A DNA stretch of 64,000 nt from contig NZ_CP031337.1 in NCBI RefSeq assembly GCF_003355495.1, positions 2,671,001 to 2,735,000 of the forward strand. Reading direction: 5' to 3'. The position numbers and the translations under genes are program-made. Shown piece after piece: positions 28,256-36,233 of the stretch. The notes beneath the pieces were generated by a model. That model had not been told where the DNA came from. It did no database searches and saw only the letters and a list, made by a program, of their open reading frames with translations. The first letter of the stretch is position 1; each line of letters begins with the position of its first letter. The stretch comes from Crenobacter cavernae (lineage in GTDB: Bacteria > Pseudomonadota > Gammaproteobacteria > Burkholderiales > Chromobacteriaceae).

Positions 28256-29868
28256 TGGAAACCTTGCTTGCCGCGATCGCCGGCGTCGTCGTCGGCGCGC
28301 TGCTGGCCTGGCTGCTGCTGAAAAGCCGTGCCGACGTCGCGCAGGAACGCGGGCGTTCCGAAGGCTTGGCCGAGGTCTCGCGGATGTCGGCCGAGATCGG
28401 CGCCGCCGCGCGCCTCTTGGAGGAGGCGCGCGAGCGAGAACGGCTGCAGCAGACCGAACTGGCCTTACAGCGCCAGACGCTGGCCGAGCAGCAGCAGAGG
28501 CTCGGCCAACTCGAAGCCTCGGCGGCGCGGCTGCCGCAGCTCGAAGCGCAACAGGCCGAGCGCGACGCGGTGATCGCCGGCCTCAACAAGGAATTGCGCG
28601 ACACCGCCAGCCGGCTGGCCGCCAGCGCCGAGCAGGGCCGCCAGCTCGAAGCCTTGCAGCAGGACCTGGCCGGCGCGCGTAAGCACGCGCAAACGCTGAC
28701 CGACGACATCACCCGGCTGACCGCGCGCGAGCAGGAACTGGCGACGCGGCTCGAACAGGAGCGGCTCGCCGCCGGCGAGAAGCTGCAGGTGCTGATCGAC
28801 GCGCGCGAGGCGTTGTCGAACCAGTTCAAGGCGCTCGCCAACGAGATCTTCGAGGAGAAGTCGAAGCGCTTCACCGAGCAGAACCAGAGCAACCTCGGCC
28901 AACTGCTGAACCCGCTCCACGAGCGCATCCAGGGCTTCGGCAAGCTGGTGCAGGACACCTACGACAAGGATTCGAAGGAGAGGCTGACGCTCGAGACCGA
29001 ACTGAAGCGCCTGCAGGAGCTGAACACGCGTCTCGGCGACGATGCGGTTGCGCTGACGCGCGCGCTGACCGGCGCCAGCAGCAAGACGCAGGGCGCGTGG
29101 GGCGAGATGGTGCTCGAGAAGGTGCTCGAACACTCGGGGCTGACGCGCGGCCGCGAGTACGACGTCCAGCACTCGGACGTGCTCGAGACCGAGGAGGGCG
29201 GCCTCAAGCGCTACCAGCCCGACGTGGTGATCCACCTGCCCGAGGGCAAGCACCTGGTGATCGATTCGAAGGTGTCGCTGAACGCCTACGTGCGCCATAC
29301 CGCCGCCGACGACGAAATCGTCCGCGAGGCCGAGCTGAAGGCGCACATCGCCGCGCTGCGCACGCACATCCGCACGCTGTCCGAGAAGCGCTACCAGGAC
29401 CTGTACGGCCTGACCAGTATCGACTTCGTGTTCATGTTCGTGCCGGTCGAGCCGGCCTATCTGCTCGCGGTGCAACGCGACATGAGCCTGTTCACCGAGG
29501 CGTTCGACCAGCGCATCGTCATCGTCGGCCCGAGCACCTTGCTCGCGACCTTGCGCACTGTGGCCAGCATCTGGCGCTACGAAGACCAGAACCAGAACGC
29601 GATCGAGATCGCGCGCCAGAGCGGCGCGATGTTCGACAAGTTCGTCGGCTTCGTCGATACGCTGGAAAAGCTCGGCAAGCAACTGTCTACGACGCAGGAC
29701 AGCTACGCGACCGCGATGAAGCAGCTCGCCAGCGGCAGCGGCAACCTGGTCGGCCGCGCCGAAAAGCTGCGCAAGCTCGGCATCAAGGCGAACAAGCAGT
29801 TGGCGGCAAGCTTACGCGGCGACGAGAGCGAAGAGGACGAAGACGGCGAGGCGCTGCTACCGGGTTGA
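28255..29868 (+). CDS. rmuC: DNA recombination protein RmuC
   Basis: 537 residues. An N-terminal membrane helix (LLAAIAGVVVGALLAWLLL) is followed by about 200 residues of Gln/Arg/Glu/Leu coiled coil. The RmuC PD-(D/E)XK-like core follows: GAWGEMVLEKVLEHSGLTRGREYDVQ, PDVVIHLPEGKHLVIDSKVSLNAY (catalytic Asp and Lys) and FMFVPVEPAYLLAVQRD. The family limits inversions at short repeats. The start ATG overlaps the recJ stop. Three DUS-like 9-mers (28366, 28501, 28894) lie in the coiled-coil part. Confidence 0.9.
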   Translation: METLLAAIAGVVVGALLAWLLLKSRADVAQERGRSEGLAEVSRMSAEIGAAARLLEEARERERLQQTELALQRQTLAEQQQRLGQLEASAARLPQLEAQQAERDAVIAGLNKELRDTASRLAASAEQGRQLEALQQDLAGARKHAQTLTDDITRLTAREQELATRLEQERLAAGEKLQVLIDAREALSNQFKALANEIFEEKSKRFTEQNQSNLGQLLNPLHERIQGFGKLVQDTYDKDSKERLTLETELKRLQELNTRLGDDAVALTRALTGASSKTQGAWGEMVLEKVLEHSGLTRGREYDVQHSDVLETEEGGLKRYQPDVVIHLPEGKHLVIDSKVSLNAYVRHTAADDEIVREAELKAHIAALRTHIRTLSEKRYQDLYGLTSIDFVFMFVPVEPAYLLAVQRDMSLFTEAFDQRIVIVGPSTLLATLRTVASIWRYEDQNQNAIEIARQSGAMFDKFVGFVDTLEKLGKQLSTTQDSYATAMKQLASGSGNLVGRAEKLRKLGIKANKQLAASLRGDESEEDEDGEALLPG

Positions 29869-29889
29869 GCGGCGCAGACTGTCCCGTGG

Positions 29890-29924
29890 GAAAAAGCTCG
29901 GCCAACGTTGGCCGAGCTTTTTTC
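29890..29924 (+). terminator. DUS-like paired terminator after rmuC
   Basis: Nearly continuous palindrome AAAAAGCTCGGCCAA-CG-TTGGCCGAGCTTTTTT, 15-bp arms with only two central bases, plus a strong T-run. It is the most compact of the paired copies. Confidence 0.85.
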
Positions 29925-30060
29925 ATTGGGTCTACGGCGCTTTTTTCAGCGAAATCGCGCACGACTTCTGCGACGAGGGGGGGGTGGAACGGTAGACATT
30001 CTCGCCGTTCCAGATCGCGCCGATGGCGAAGCCATTTGTCATGGCGACTGACCTTGTCTA

Positions 30061-30076
30061 CGGTGAAATTTCACCG
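30061..30076. promoter_or_regulatory. 16-bp perfect palindrome at the start of a secreted-protein gene
   Basis: CGGTGAAATTTCACCG ends 10 bp before the ATG at 30087 and overlaps its Shine-Dalgarno (CCGGAGAG). It could be an operator or an RNA hairpin that masks the ribosome site. Confidence 0.45.
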
Positions 30077-30086
30077 GAGAGACCGC

Positions 30087-30521
30087 ATGAAACGCCTGAT
30101 GACTTGCTTTGCCGTGTCGATGCTGGCCGCAGGCCACGCGAGCGCCATGGTCCGCTGCCAGGATGCGAACGGCCGCATCGAATACAGCGACAAACCGTTC
30201 TGTACCGCCGGGCAAAAGCCGCTCGATTCGTCGGTGCGCTGGCAGGCGCCGGTGACATCGGGCAGCGAATCCGCACCGTCGAAGGCGTCGGCCGAGTCAG
30301 TACTCAAGCCGGCGCGCAAGTCTCGCTACCGGCAAGCACGCGACGCCGATGCGCGCCTTATCGAGACTCACGAGTCGGACGTCCTCAAGCGCTGCCGCCA
30401 GCTGCGCCGCTACAAGAACCTGATGCAGCAGCGGCTCGCGTCGGGTCATGCCGATGCGAGCCTGAGCGAGTTGCGCGCGGCCGACGCGCGACTGAGCCGC
30501 GCCAACTGCCCGCCGTTCTGA
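30087..30521 (+). CDS. Small secreted DUF4124-like protein
   Basis: 144 residues. Signal peptide MKRLMTCFAVSMLAAGHASA, then a DUF4124-like module, MVRCQDANGRIEYSDKPFC, of the pattern Cys-x-Asp-x-x-Gly-x-x-x-Tyr-Ser-Asp-x-x-Cys. A basic, helical C-terminal half ends in a further Cys. Exported, probably periplasmic; function unknown. A second protein of this kind is encoded at 38953-39369 on the far side of the accessory island. Confidence 0.7.
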   Translation: MKRLMTCFAVSMLAAGHASAMVRCQDANGRIEYSDKPFCTAGQKPLDSSVRWQAPVTSGSESAPSKASAESVLKPARKSRYRQARDADARLIETHESDVLKRCRQLRRYKNLMQQRLASGHADASLSELRAADARLSRANCPPF

Positions 30522-30532
30522 AGTCCTCGAGG

Positions 30533-30541
30533 TTGGCCGAG
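30533..30541 (+). repeat. Solitary DUS-like repeat between convergent genes
   Basis: GAGGTTGGCCGAGCAC lies between the secreted-protein gene and yciH. Confidence 0.6.
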
Positions 30542-30558
30542 CACGGTCAGGGAGCGCT

Positions 30559-30918
30559 TCAGCCGCCGGCGCGCTTCACCGTCCAGCCGGTCTTTGCCAG
30601 TTCGGCCATCAGTACGTCGACGTGGTCACCCTGGACCTCGATCACGCCGTCCTTCACCGTTCCGCCCGAGCCGCATCTCTGCCGTAAGCGCTTTGCGAAA
30701 GCGGCGAGTTCCGCCGCCGGCAGTGGCACGCCGGCGACCGTCGTCACGCCTTTGCCGTTGCGCCCCTTGGTCTCGCGTCGCACGCGTACCACACCATCGC
30801 CCGGCGGCGGCGCTTGTTCCGCCGCGCAGCGGCATCGCTCGATGGGCTGGCTGCAGCCCGGGCACATCCGCCCGTGTTCGGTCGAATAGACCAGTCCGCC
30901 GAGGCCTCTTGCTTTCAT
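30559..30918 (-). CDS. yciH: SUI1/eIF1-like translation factor YciH
   Basis: 119 residues. A short N-terminal Cys motif (MCPGCSQPIERCRC) that may bind a metal precedes the SUI1 domain (VRRETKGRNGKGVTTVAGVPL through GSGGTVKDGVIEVQGDHVDVLMAEL). Bacterial YciH resembles eIF1 and is thought to influence start-site fidelity; its cellular role is poorly known. It ends 28 bp from the recombinase gene's stop and may be cotranscribed with it. Confidence 0.85.
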   Translation of the reverse strand: MKARGLGGLVYSTEHGRMCPGCSQPIERCRCAAEQAPPPGDGVVRVRRETKGRNGKGVTTVAGVPLPAAELAAFAKRLRQRCGSGGTVKDGVIEVQGDHVDVLMAELAKTGWTVKRAGG

Positions 30919-30946
30919 CTTTAAGTCTTTCCTAATAGCGGCGCGT

Positions 30947-32197
30947 TCAGCGCTCCTTGCTCAGTTTTTCGACCAGCGCTTCGAGCGCCTCGGCGCGCGC
31001 CTTCCAGTACTCGAGCGTCTCGGTCTCGTCCGGGTCCGGCTGCGTCAGCGAGTGCGACGCCGTCTCGTCGTGCCGGTGGTCGTCGTCCTTGTGCAGGTAG
31101 ATCGACGTCGTCGACAGTGAGCTGTGACCGAAGTTGGCCTTGATCGTGCGGATGTCGATGCCGGCGTCGCCCATCATCGACCCGGCGGTGTGCCTGAGCC
31201 AGTGCGCCGATGCGAGTTCGAGCGCACGGGCTTCGTCGCCGCGTCCGAGCGATGTCAGCCGGTCGGACGCGAGGCGGAAAACGGTCTTCAGAATGGTGTG
31301 GATGGCCTGGCGCGTCATCGGCTCGGAGCGCAGGCCGCGTACCTTCAGCACCAGCGGCAGGTCTTCGCCGGGCGAAGGCAGGGCAGGGAGGTCGAGGCTC
31401 TCGCGGTACTGGCGCAGCTCGGCCAACATCTCGTCGTTGACCGGAATCTGGCGCGCCTTCTCGCCCTTGCCGACCACGTCGAGCCACCAGCGCGTCTTGC
31501 CCTGACCCTGGCGGAAATAGAACGCTCCCATACGTGTGCCGGTCACCTCCGAGATGCGCAGGCCGCTGAGCAGGAACAATTGCAGCAGCCAGCGACAGCG
31601 TGACACATGCCTGCGCTCGAGCTCGGTTTCGCAGGGCAGGGCGCCGACCGCGTCGAAGCAGGCGTCGATCTGCTGGCGGCCGATCAGCCGCGTCAGCCGC
31701 GGCGCGCCCTTGCCGCGACGTTTGCGCGCCAGCGACAGCGGGTTGGCCGCCAGGTAACGCGCCTCGACCAGCCAGGAAAACATCGAATTGACGATGGTGA
31801 GCGCCTGGCGCACCGAGCTTTCCGACAGCGGCCCGCTGAAAGGCCGCCAGTCCGGGTGATGGCGACCGACGCGCCGCGTGCCGACCCAGACGGCCGCCGG
31901 CTGGGGGTTGGCGAGAAAGCGCCGGTACAGTTCAAGGTCTTCGTGCGTCAGCGACGACACCAGTTTTCCGCGCGCGAACACGGCCCAGCGGTACAGCCGG
32001 TCGGCCTCCTTGAGGTAACTGGCGCGGGTGTGCTCGGAATCGGCGACACGCGAAAGCCAGGCCATGATGGCTTCGCGGTCGTCGCGGGCCTGCAGCGAAG
32101 AGGCGTCCTGCGCCGGGCGATTGCTGCCTTTGTTGACGCTCAGCCCGTCAGGCGCGGGAGGGAGAACGACGTGGGCCGGTAGCGTGGTATTCGCCAT
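30947..32197 (-). CDS. Tyrosine site-specific recombinase (phage integrase/Xer superfamily)
   Basis: 416 residues from ATG 32197; an upstream GTG at 32242 would add 15 residues and has no better ribosome site. The N-terminal SAM-like core-binding domain covers about residues 45-180. The catalytic domain has Arg in GLRISEVTG, Lys in VGKGEKARQIPV, HWLRHTAG (His-x-x-Arg), the second His in NFGHSSLSTT, and the Tyr nucleophile in SIYLH. A C-terminal acidic/coiled tail follows. It contains one DUS-like 9-mer (31418), suggesting long residence. It lies 35 bp after the HTH gene and about 80 bp from a dif-like site, so it may be a phage integrase or a specialised resolvase. Confidence 0.85.
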   Translation of the reverse strand: MANTTLPAHVVLPPAPDGLSVNKGSNRPAQDASSLQARDDREAIMAWLSRVADSEHTRASYLKEADRLYRWAVFARGKLVSSLTHEDLELYRRFLANPQPAAVWVGTRRVGRHHPDWRPFSGPLSESSVRQALTIVNSMFSWLVEARYLAANPLSLARKRRGKGAPRLTRLIGRQQIDACFDAVGALPCETELERRHVSRCRWLLQLFLLSGLRISEVTGTRMGAFYFRQGQGKTRWWLDVVGKGEKARQIPVNDEMLAELRQYRESLDLPALPSPGEDLPLVLKVRGLRSEPMTRQAIHTILKTVFRLASDRLTSLGRGDEARALELASAHWLRHTAGSMMGDAGIDIRTIKANFGHSSLSTTSIYLHKDDDHRHDETASHSLTQPDPDETETLEYWKARAEALEALVEKLSKER

Positions 32198-32232
32198 GTG
32201 AAGTAGTGCCTGCCTTTGAGTGCGTAAGTTGG

Positions 32233-32682
32233 TCAAATGCACTCATGGTGCTTGTTTGGTTTTGTTTTAATTTTGTTTGACATTATAAATGTTTTGGCAA
32301 AAATCGGCGAACCGCCCAACTCATTGATTTTCTTCGGACTCGACGCAAACGCCGGGGTGGGGCTCCCCACAAGAATTGACATTACCGTCATCAGCCCGGC
32401 CAGCCCTAGTGTGCCGCCGAGCCGCTTCCTGAAATCCGCCCAGAACTCCCGCCTTTCCTCGCTCTTCTCGCGATCTATGTTCGCGGCCGCGATCACTTCC
32501 AGCGGGTTGACGCCGAGCACCTCGGCCACCATCACGCAGGCGAAGTCGTCCATTACCCGTTCACCGTTTTTGTAGCCGCTCATGGCCTGTGGGCTGAGCT
32601 TGAGCTTGATCGCCGCTTGTCGATCACTCTTCTTGCCAAGCTTTGTCAGCGCTTCTTCCAGGTACTCCACCGACTGTTTCAT
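32233..32682 (-). CDS. HTH repressor of a filamentous-prophage remnant
   Basis: 149 residues. The N-terminal helix-turn-helix (LTKLGKKSDRQAAIKLKLSP, then QAMSGYKNGERVMDDF) resembles DUF3693/Cro-type regulators found in inoviruses of Neisseriales and relatives. A hydrophobic stretch, GTLGLAGLMTVMSILVG (about residues 91-107), suggests membrane association, as seen for some inovirus regulators. The last codons run through a dif-like site at 32276-32304. Two 18-bp operators lie upstream (32700 and 32730). Base composition is lower in GC than the core genes. Its targets are inferred to be itself and the divergent ssDNA-binding gene. Confidence 0.65.
   Translation of the reverse strand: MKQSVEYLEEALTKLGKKSDRQAAIKLKLSPQAMSGYKNGERVMDDFACVMVAEVLGVNPLEVIAAANIDREKSEERREFWADFRKRLGGTLGLAGLMTVMSILVGSPTPAFASSPKKINELGGSPIFAKTFIMSNKIKTKPNKHHECI
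32276..32304 (-). repeat. dif-like/att-like site, left copy
   Basis: 29 bp matching the right copy (39387-39415) at 25 positions. The first 14 bases, TTTGACATTATAAA, are identical. Read on the minus strand it has an 11-6-11 layout with a XerD-type arm TAATGTCAAAC; the XerC-side arm has diverged. It lies inside the 3' end of the HTH gene and 79 bp from the recombinase start. Confidence 0.45.
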
Positions 32683-32699
32683 GCAAATGTCATTTTTAC

Positions 32700-32717
32700 T
32701 ATACGCAAGTGCGTATA
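32700..32717. promoter_or_regulatory. Operator 1 for the HTH repressor
   Basis: TATACGCAAGTGCGTATA: 8-bp inverted arms around AG. It lies 18 bp upstream of the HTH start codon, in the divergent promoter region. Confidence 0.65.
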
Positions 32718-32729
32718 TAGCCTGTTCGA

Positions 32730-32747
32730 TATACGCACTTGCGTATA
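32730..32747. promoter_or_regulatory. Operator 2 for the HTH repressor
   Basis: TATACGCACTTGCGTATA is the exact reverse complement of operator 1. It is centred 30 bp away, about three helical turns, which suits cooperative dimer binding. Confidence 0.65.
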
Positions 32748-32820
32748 CATCCCACTCCTCAAATTCTAGCGCGCCGGGCCAACCCGCCCGCGCCACTTTT
32801 CCGCCACGAAGGGACCCCCC

Positions 32821-33141
32821 ATGAAAGCAACCGCCATCGGCTTCCTCGAAATGAAGGGCAAGAGCAAGGCCACCGGTAACGACTACCACATGGTCCAGCT
32901 CAACATCCTCACCGAGAACAAGAGCGCCAACGCCACCAACATGAGCAAGATCGGTGTCGGCTACGAATCCTTTTCCCTCGCCATCGACGAGTCGGCCAAG
33001 GCCAAGTTCATGTGCCTGACCTACCCGTGCAACGTCGATCTCGTCCTCGACCACCGCCCGCGCGGCCGCAACCTCGAAGCCGTCGTGACCGGCCTCGCCG
33101 GCGAACCGGTCTTCATCGACATCAGCAAGCGGCTTTGTTAA
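32821..33141 (+). CDS. Filamentous-phage ssDNA-binding protein-like (DUF1293 type)
   Basis: 106 residues, MKATAIGFLEMKGKSKATG and onward, with the beta-rich layout of inovirus gene V-like proteins (LTENKSANATNMSKIGVGYESFSLAID; VEAVVTGLAGEPVFID-type C-terminus). Such proteins coat the phage single strand and repress replication-gene translation. GAAGGGA precedes the ATG. The gene is divergent from the HTH repressor, as in inovirus genomes. The replication, coat and Zot-like genes that should surround it are absent; an IS fragment follows at once, so this is a decayed prophage. Confidence 0.65.
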   Translation: MKATAIGFLEMKGKSKATGNDYHMVQLNILTENKSANATNMSKIGVGYESFSLAIDESAKAKFMCLTYPCNVDLVLDHRPRGRNLEAVVTGLAGEPVFIDISKRLC

Positions 33142-33207
33142 TGGTATGGACGCCCCTGATAGGAGCTTTGTGCTGCACCGTGAGTGTCCTGTCCTGCGAT
33201 TGGGGTT

Positions 33208-33380
33208 AATGCGGTCGCGGAATCGTTCTTCAGCAGCCTGAAGAAAGAACGCATCCGCAAACGGATCTACCAAACCCGCGACCTGGCCCGATCAGACGTG
33301 TTCGACTATATCGAGGTCTTTTACAACCGAACACGCCGCCACAGTCACTTGGTCGGCGTCAATCCCGATGCCTTTGAGCA
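33208..33380 (+). pseudogene. IS3-family transposase C-terminal fragment, copy 1
   Basis: About 58 codons encoding NAVAESFFSSLKKERIRKRI and on to YIEVFYNRTRRHSHLVGVNP, the end of an IS3-type OrfB integrase with its last catalytic Glu (SLKKE). Everything upstream of the Asn codon is gone, and the frame runs on past the normal end into unrelated sequence. It is about 85-90% identical to the second fragment at 37474-37653 and in the same orientation. The flanking 33142-33207 and 33381-33442 hold no gene. Confidence 0.8.
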
Positions 33381-33442
33381 GGACTCGGCGCTAGGGTCGG
33401 GAATGTCTACGGCTCTAGAAACAGTCCACTTTCCTCTCCGGC

Positions 33443-33471
33443 TTGTCATGCCAAATCCTAGCAACTATGCT
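33443..33471 (+). promoter_or_regulatory. Putative sigma70 promoter of the patatin cassette
   Basis: TTGTCA (33443-33448), 17-bp spacer, TATGCT (33466-33471), 52 bp before the patatin start codon. Confidence 0.45.
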
Positions 33472-33523
33472 TCATACTCGATTCCGATGGCATACAGGTC
33501 AAATATCCAACCCGGAGGGGCTT

Positions 33524-36103
33524 ATGGATAATAAACAGGCACTGTCTAGCGAAGAGGTGAACGAAACGCGCATCGCCCTAGCCTTTTTTGGAGGAGTCGC
33601 GCTCGCCATCTACGAGAGCGGGGTAGCGGTCGAATTTTTCCGTCTGGTCAACGGCGAAGGCGTTTATGGAGCGTTGAAACAAAAGAGCCGCTCCGGCGAC
33701 GTGTCGGTCGATATCATCACCGGAACCTCGGCCGGCGGCCTGAACGGCGCGCTGCTGGCCAATGCGATCGTCAATCGCGGAGACATCAGCAAGTTGCTGA
33801 CGCTGTGGCGGGAAGAAGGCGATATCGACAAGCTGCTTTACGGGCCTTTTAAATCCAGCCCCGAGTCATTGCTAGACGGCGACAGGTTCAAAAACAAGAT
33901 ATTCGAGGCACTGATTGCAAAACGCGCCGCTCCGCCGTCCGAATCGGCACTGCAGCCGGCGATCGACCTCTTTCTGACCGCCACCAACCTCGACGGCGAC
34001 CGCGTGGTGGTCACCACGCCGGATCACGAAGAAATCCCCACCCGAACGCATCGACAGGTTTTTCATTTTCGCTACAGGAAAAAAGAGCCTGGGCAAGACG
34101 CGATCGAGATCAACGATTTCAGAACTGAAGAGGACCTATGTCTTCTCGCCCAGGCAGCGCGGGCGAGTGCTTCGTTCCCTCTCGCATTCACGCCGGTTCT
34201 TGTCAAAAAATCCAGCCTCGGCAGTCGGGCGCTCCACCTTGAGGCCGACGCCTATCACATCGACGGTGGCGTTTTGGACAACAAGCCGATCGAACTTGCC
34301 CTGCAAGCCATCGCCAAGCGGCGCGCGAACAAGAAAATCAGGCGCCTCCTTTTTTACATCGAACCCGATCCGGAAAAGATCCATTCGCGCACCTGCCAGG
34401 ATGCCCCCCGTTCCTATAGCGCGCCCGAAGTCGTGCTCAAAGCACTCGTCGACCTGCCGGCCTACCAAAGCATCACCACCGCACTCCAGAATATCGAGCG
34501 GCGCAACCAGAATGTGAGCGACCTGAGGCGAACACTCGAATATTACGAGAGCGTTGCCGCAAAATATAAGGAAAGCAAGGCTGGAGTCCATGAAGGCGCC
34601 TTCTCCGACCTCAGATATATTGAGCCAACCGACGCCCCGACGGCACTCTTTCGCGCACAGGAGGATGGGTATTTGGATTTGCGGCTCCGCCGCGAGTTGA
34701 CAGAAGATTTTTTCAAGCTGTTGATGGAGGTGACGGGCCAGGCGAGAGATTTGCTTTCGATTCTCTCTCCACAGGATCAGGACGCCGTCTCTTCCGTCAA
34801 GAATGAGATCTATCGGTTCAAGTCGCTACTGCTGCGCGCGATCGACCTGAAATACCATCGGCGGCTCTACAAATATCTCATCCAGATCGTGCGACAACTC
34901 TATCCGGAGCCTCTCAAGGGCACGGGGGGCGGGACTGGCGACGAATGGTCATACATTTCCGAGACGACGAGGCGGCTCAACCTTTTAAAGGAAATGCTAT
35001 ACGACCAAGACGAGCTGATCGCCCAGCTGGAACTTTCCCAAGCCGCTGCACTGAAGAGCGAACTGGTCGCCATCAAGGCACAGTTGCTCGAGATTCTCGA
35101 AAAGACCAAGTCGGCGAGTACAAGCAAGGACCTCGTCGCTCACTTCATAGATCTTTCGGACAGGATAGTCGCGACGGATTTTTTTCGCCGCCGGCTCGAG
35201 TTCATCCAGGGCGTGCATTCCACCGTCCTTCAGCGCCTCGAAAATGAGCATTCGGAACTGCAGAAGCAATGGGAAAGTAAAGCGAGCGACGTGCCGGGAA
35301 CACGCCCCTTCTGTCAAAGGATCATGGAGGGATATTGGGCGCTACGCGACGCGCTCGACAGCTTTTATCTTCGCGACATCATCATTTATCCGATGATGCC
35401 AGGCGACGAATTGGCGTCCGAATTGGAGTACATCCATTTTTCGCGCATCAGCCCGGCGGATGCGAATCACTTCATCCCTGGTCTGAGCACCGAAGACAAG
35501 ATCGCCGGCGAAAAGTTTTTTCATTTTGGCGGATTCTTAAACAAAGAATGGAGAGGGAACGACTTGACATGGGGTCGTCTCGACACCGCAGAAATCATTA
35601 TTCGAAAACTCATCTCTGACGGGCCCGAGCAAAAACGCCTAATTGAAGAGGCCCACCGTGAAATCATCGAAGAGATGAACAGTCTGGACATGGGAATCTA
35701 CGGCGTGCGGAGCCCTTCCGCCGCACAAATGGGCCCTCCACGGCGCGATGACCTGATCGGGAGGCAGCAACTCTCGGCAATCCCGCCGGAAAAGAAGATA
35801 AGCTGGGCTTGGCGCGGCGCGATCACGCTTTTGAAAATCGTCCGTCAAACGCTTGCCAAGACGAAGGCGTCGTTCCTGCTCAAAAGCCTTTTCGAGGTCC
35901 TAGACAGGCTCATCCTTTTCATGACAGGTGCCTTAGTCCTGTTCACTTGGTGCTTTGCAAAGTTTCTTCGCGTACGCATTCTCATCTGGCTGATCGCCGC
36001 TGCCGCATTCATCGGACTGGGGGCAGTCCTCCTTCTCGCGTGGAAAAATCCGCTCGGCAAGCTATGGGACGGTCTTTTGCTGAGGATAGCGGATATCTTT
36101 TAA
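33524..36103 (+). CDS. Large patatin-like lipase with C-terminal membrane segments
   Basis: 859 residues. The start ATG 33524 follows GGAGGGG at a 5-bp spacing. Patatin catalytic features are a glycine-containing oxyanion loop (FFGGVALAIYESG, residues 21-33), nucleophile Ser69 in GTSAG, and Asp247 in DGG. The arrangement resembles the patatin/DUF3376 'patatin-related protein' family. Residues about 350-770 are long and helical without a recognised domain. The last 90 contain two hydrophobic helices (LILFMTGALVLFTWCF; ILIWLIAAAAFIGLGAVLLLAW). Expected activity is phospholipid acyl hydrolysis at a membrane. Composition is clearly AT-richer than the core. First gene of a three-gene cassette. Confidence 0.75.
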   Translation: MDNKQALSSEEVNETRIALAFFGGVALAIYESGVAVEFFRLVNGEGVYGALKQKSRSGDVSVDIITGTSAGGLNGALLANAIVNRGDISKLLTLWREEGDIDKLLYGPFKSSPESLLDGDRFKNKIFEALIAKRAAPPSESALQPAIDLFLTATNLDGDRVVVTTPDHEEIPTRTHRQVFHFRYRKKEPGQDAIEINDFRTEEDLCLLAQAARASASFPLAFTPVLVKKSSLGSRALHLEADAYHIDGGVLDNKPIELALQAIAKRRANKKIRRLLFYIEPDPEKIHSRTCQDAPRSYSAPEVVLKALVDLPAYQSITTALQNIERRNQNVSDLRRTLEYYESVAAKYKESKAGVHEGAFSDLRYIEPTDAPTALFRAQEDGYLDLRLRRELTEDFFKLLMEVTGQARDLLSILSPQDQDAVSSVKNEIYRFKSLLLRAIDLKYHRRLYKYLIQIVRQLYPEPLKGTGGGTGDEWSYISETTRRLNLLKEMLYDQDELIAQLELSQAAALKSELVAIKAQLLEILEKTKSASTSKDLVAHFIDLSDRIVATDFFRRRLEFIQGVHSTVLQRLENEHSELQKQWESKASDVPGTRPFCQRIMEGYWALRDALDSFYLRDIIIYPMMPGDELASELEYIHFSRISPADANHFIPGLSTEDKIAGEKFFHFGGFLNKEWRGNDLTWGRLDTAEIIIRKLISDGPEQKRLIEEAHREIIEEMNSLDMGIYGVRSPSAAQMGPPRRDDLIGRQQLSAIPPEKKISWAWRGAITLLKIVRQTLAKTKASFLLKSLFEVLDRLILFMTGALVLFTWCFAKFLRVRILIWLIAAAAFIGLGAVLLLAWKNPLGKLWDGLLLRIADIF

Positions 36104-36233
36104 ACCCAGAACATGGCTTCTAACGTCAATCCTCCTGAAAATGGGATGACACCATCGACGATCTTGCCGGCCTATCCGGACCTCCCGTCATCGGGCCAAT
36201 ACAAGTTAGTCATTGAACGAAAGGAAAGCGACC

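Noticed and set aside
33142..33523. The 115-codon open frame as a real gene
   Set aside because: Its N-terminal half is an IS3 transposase tail running past its normal end into unrelated sequence; it is a fragment.
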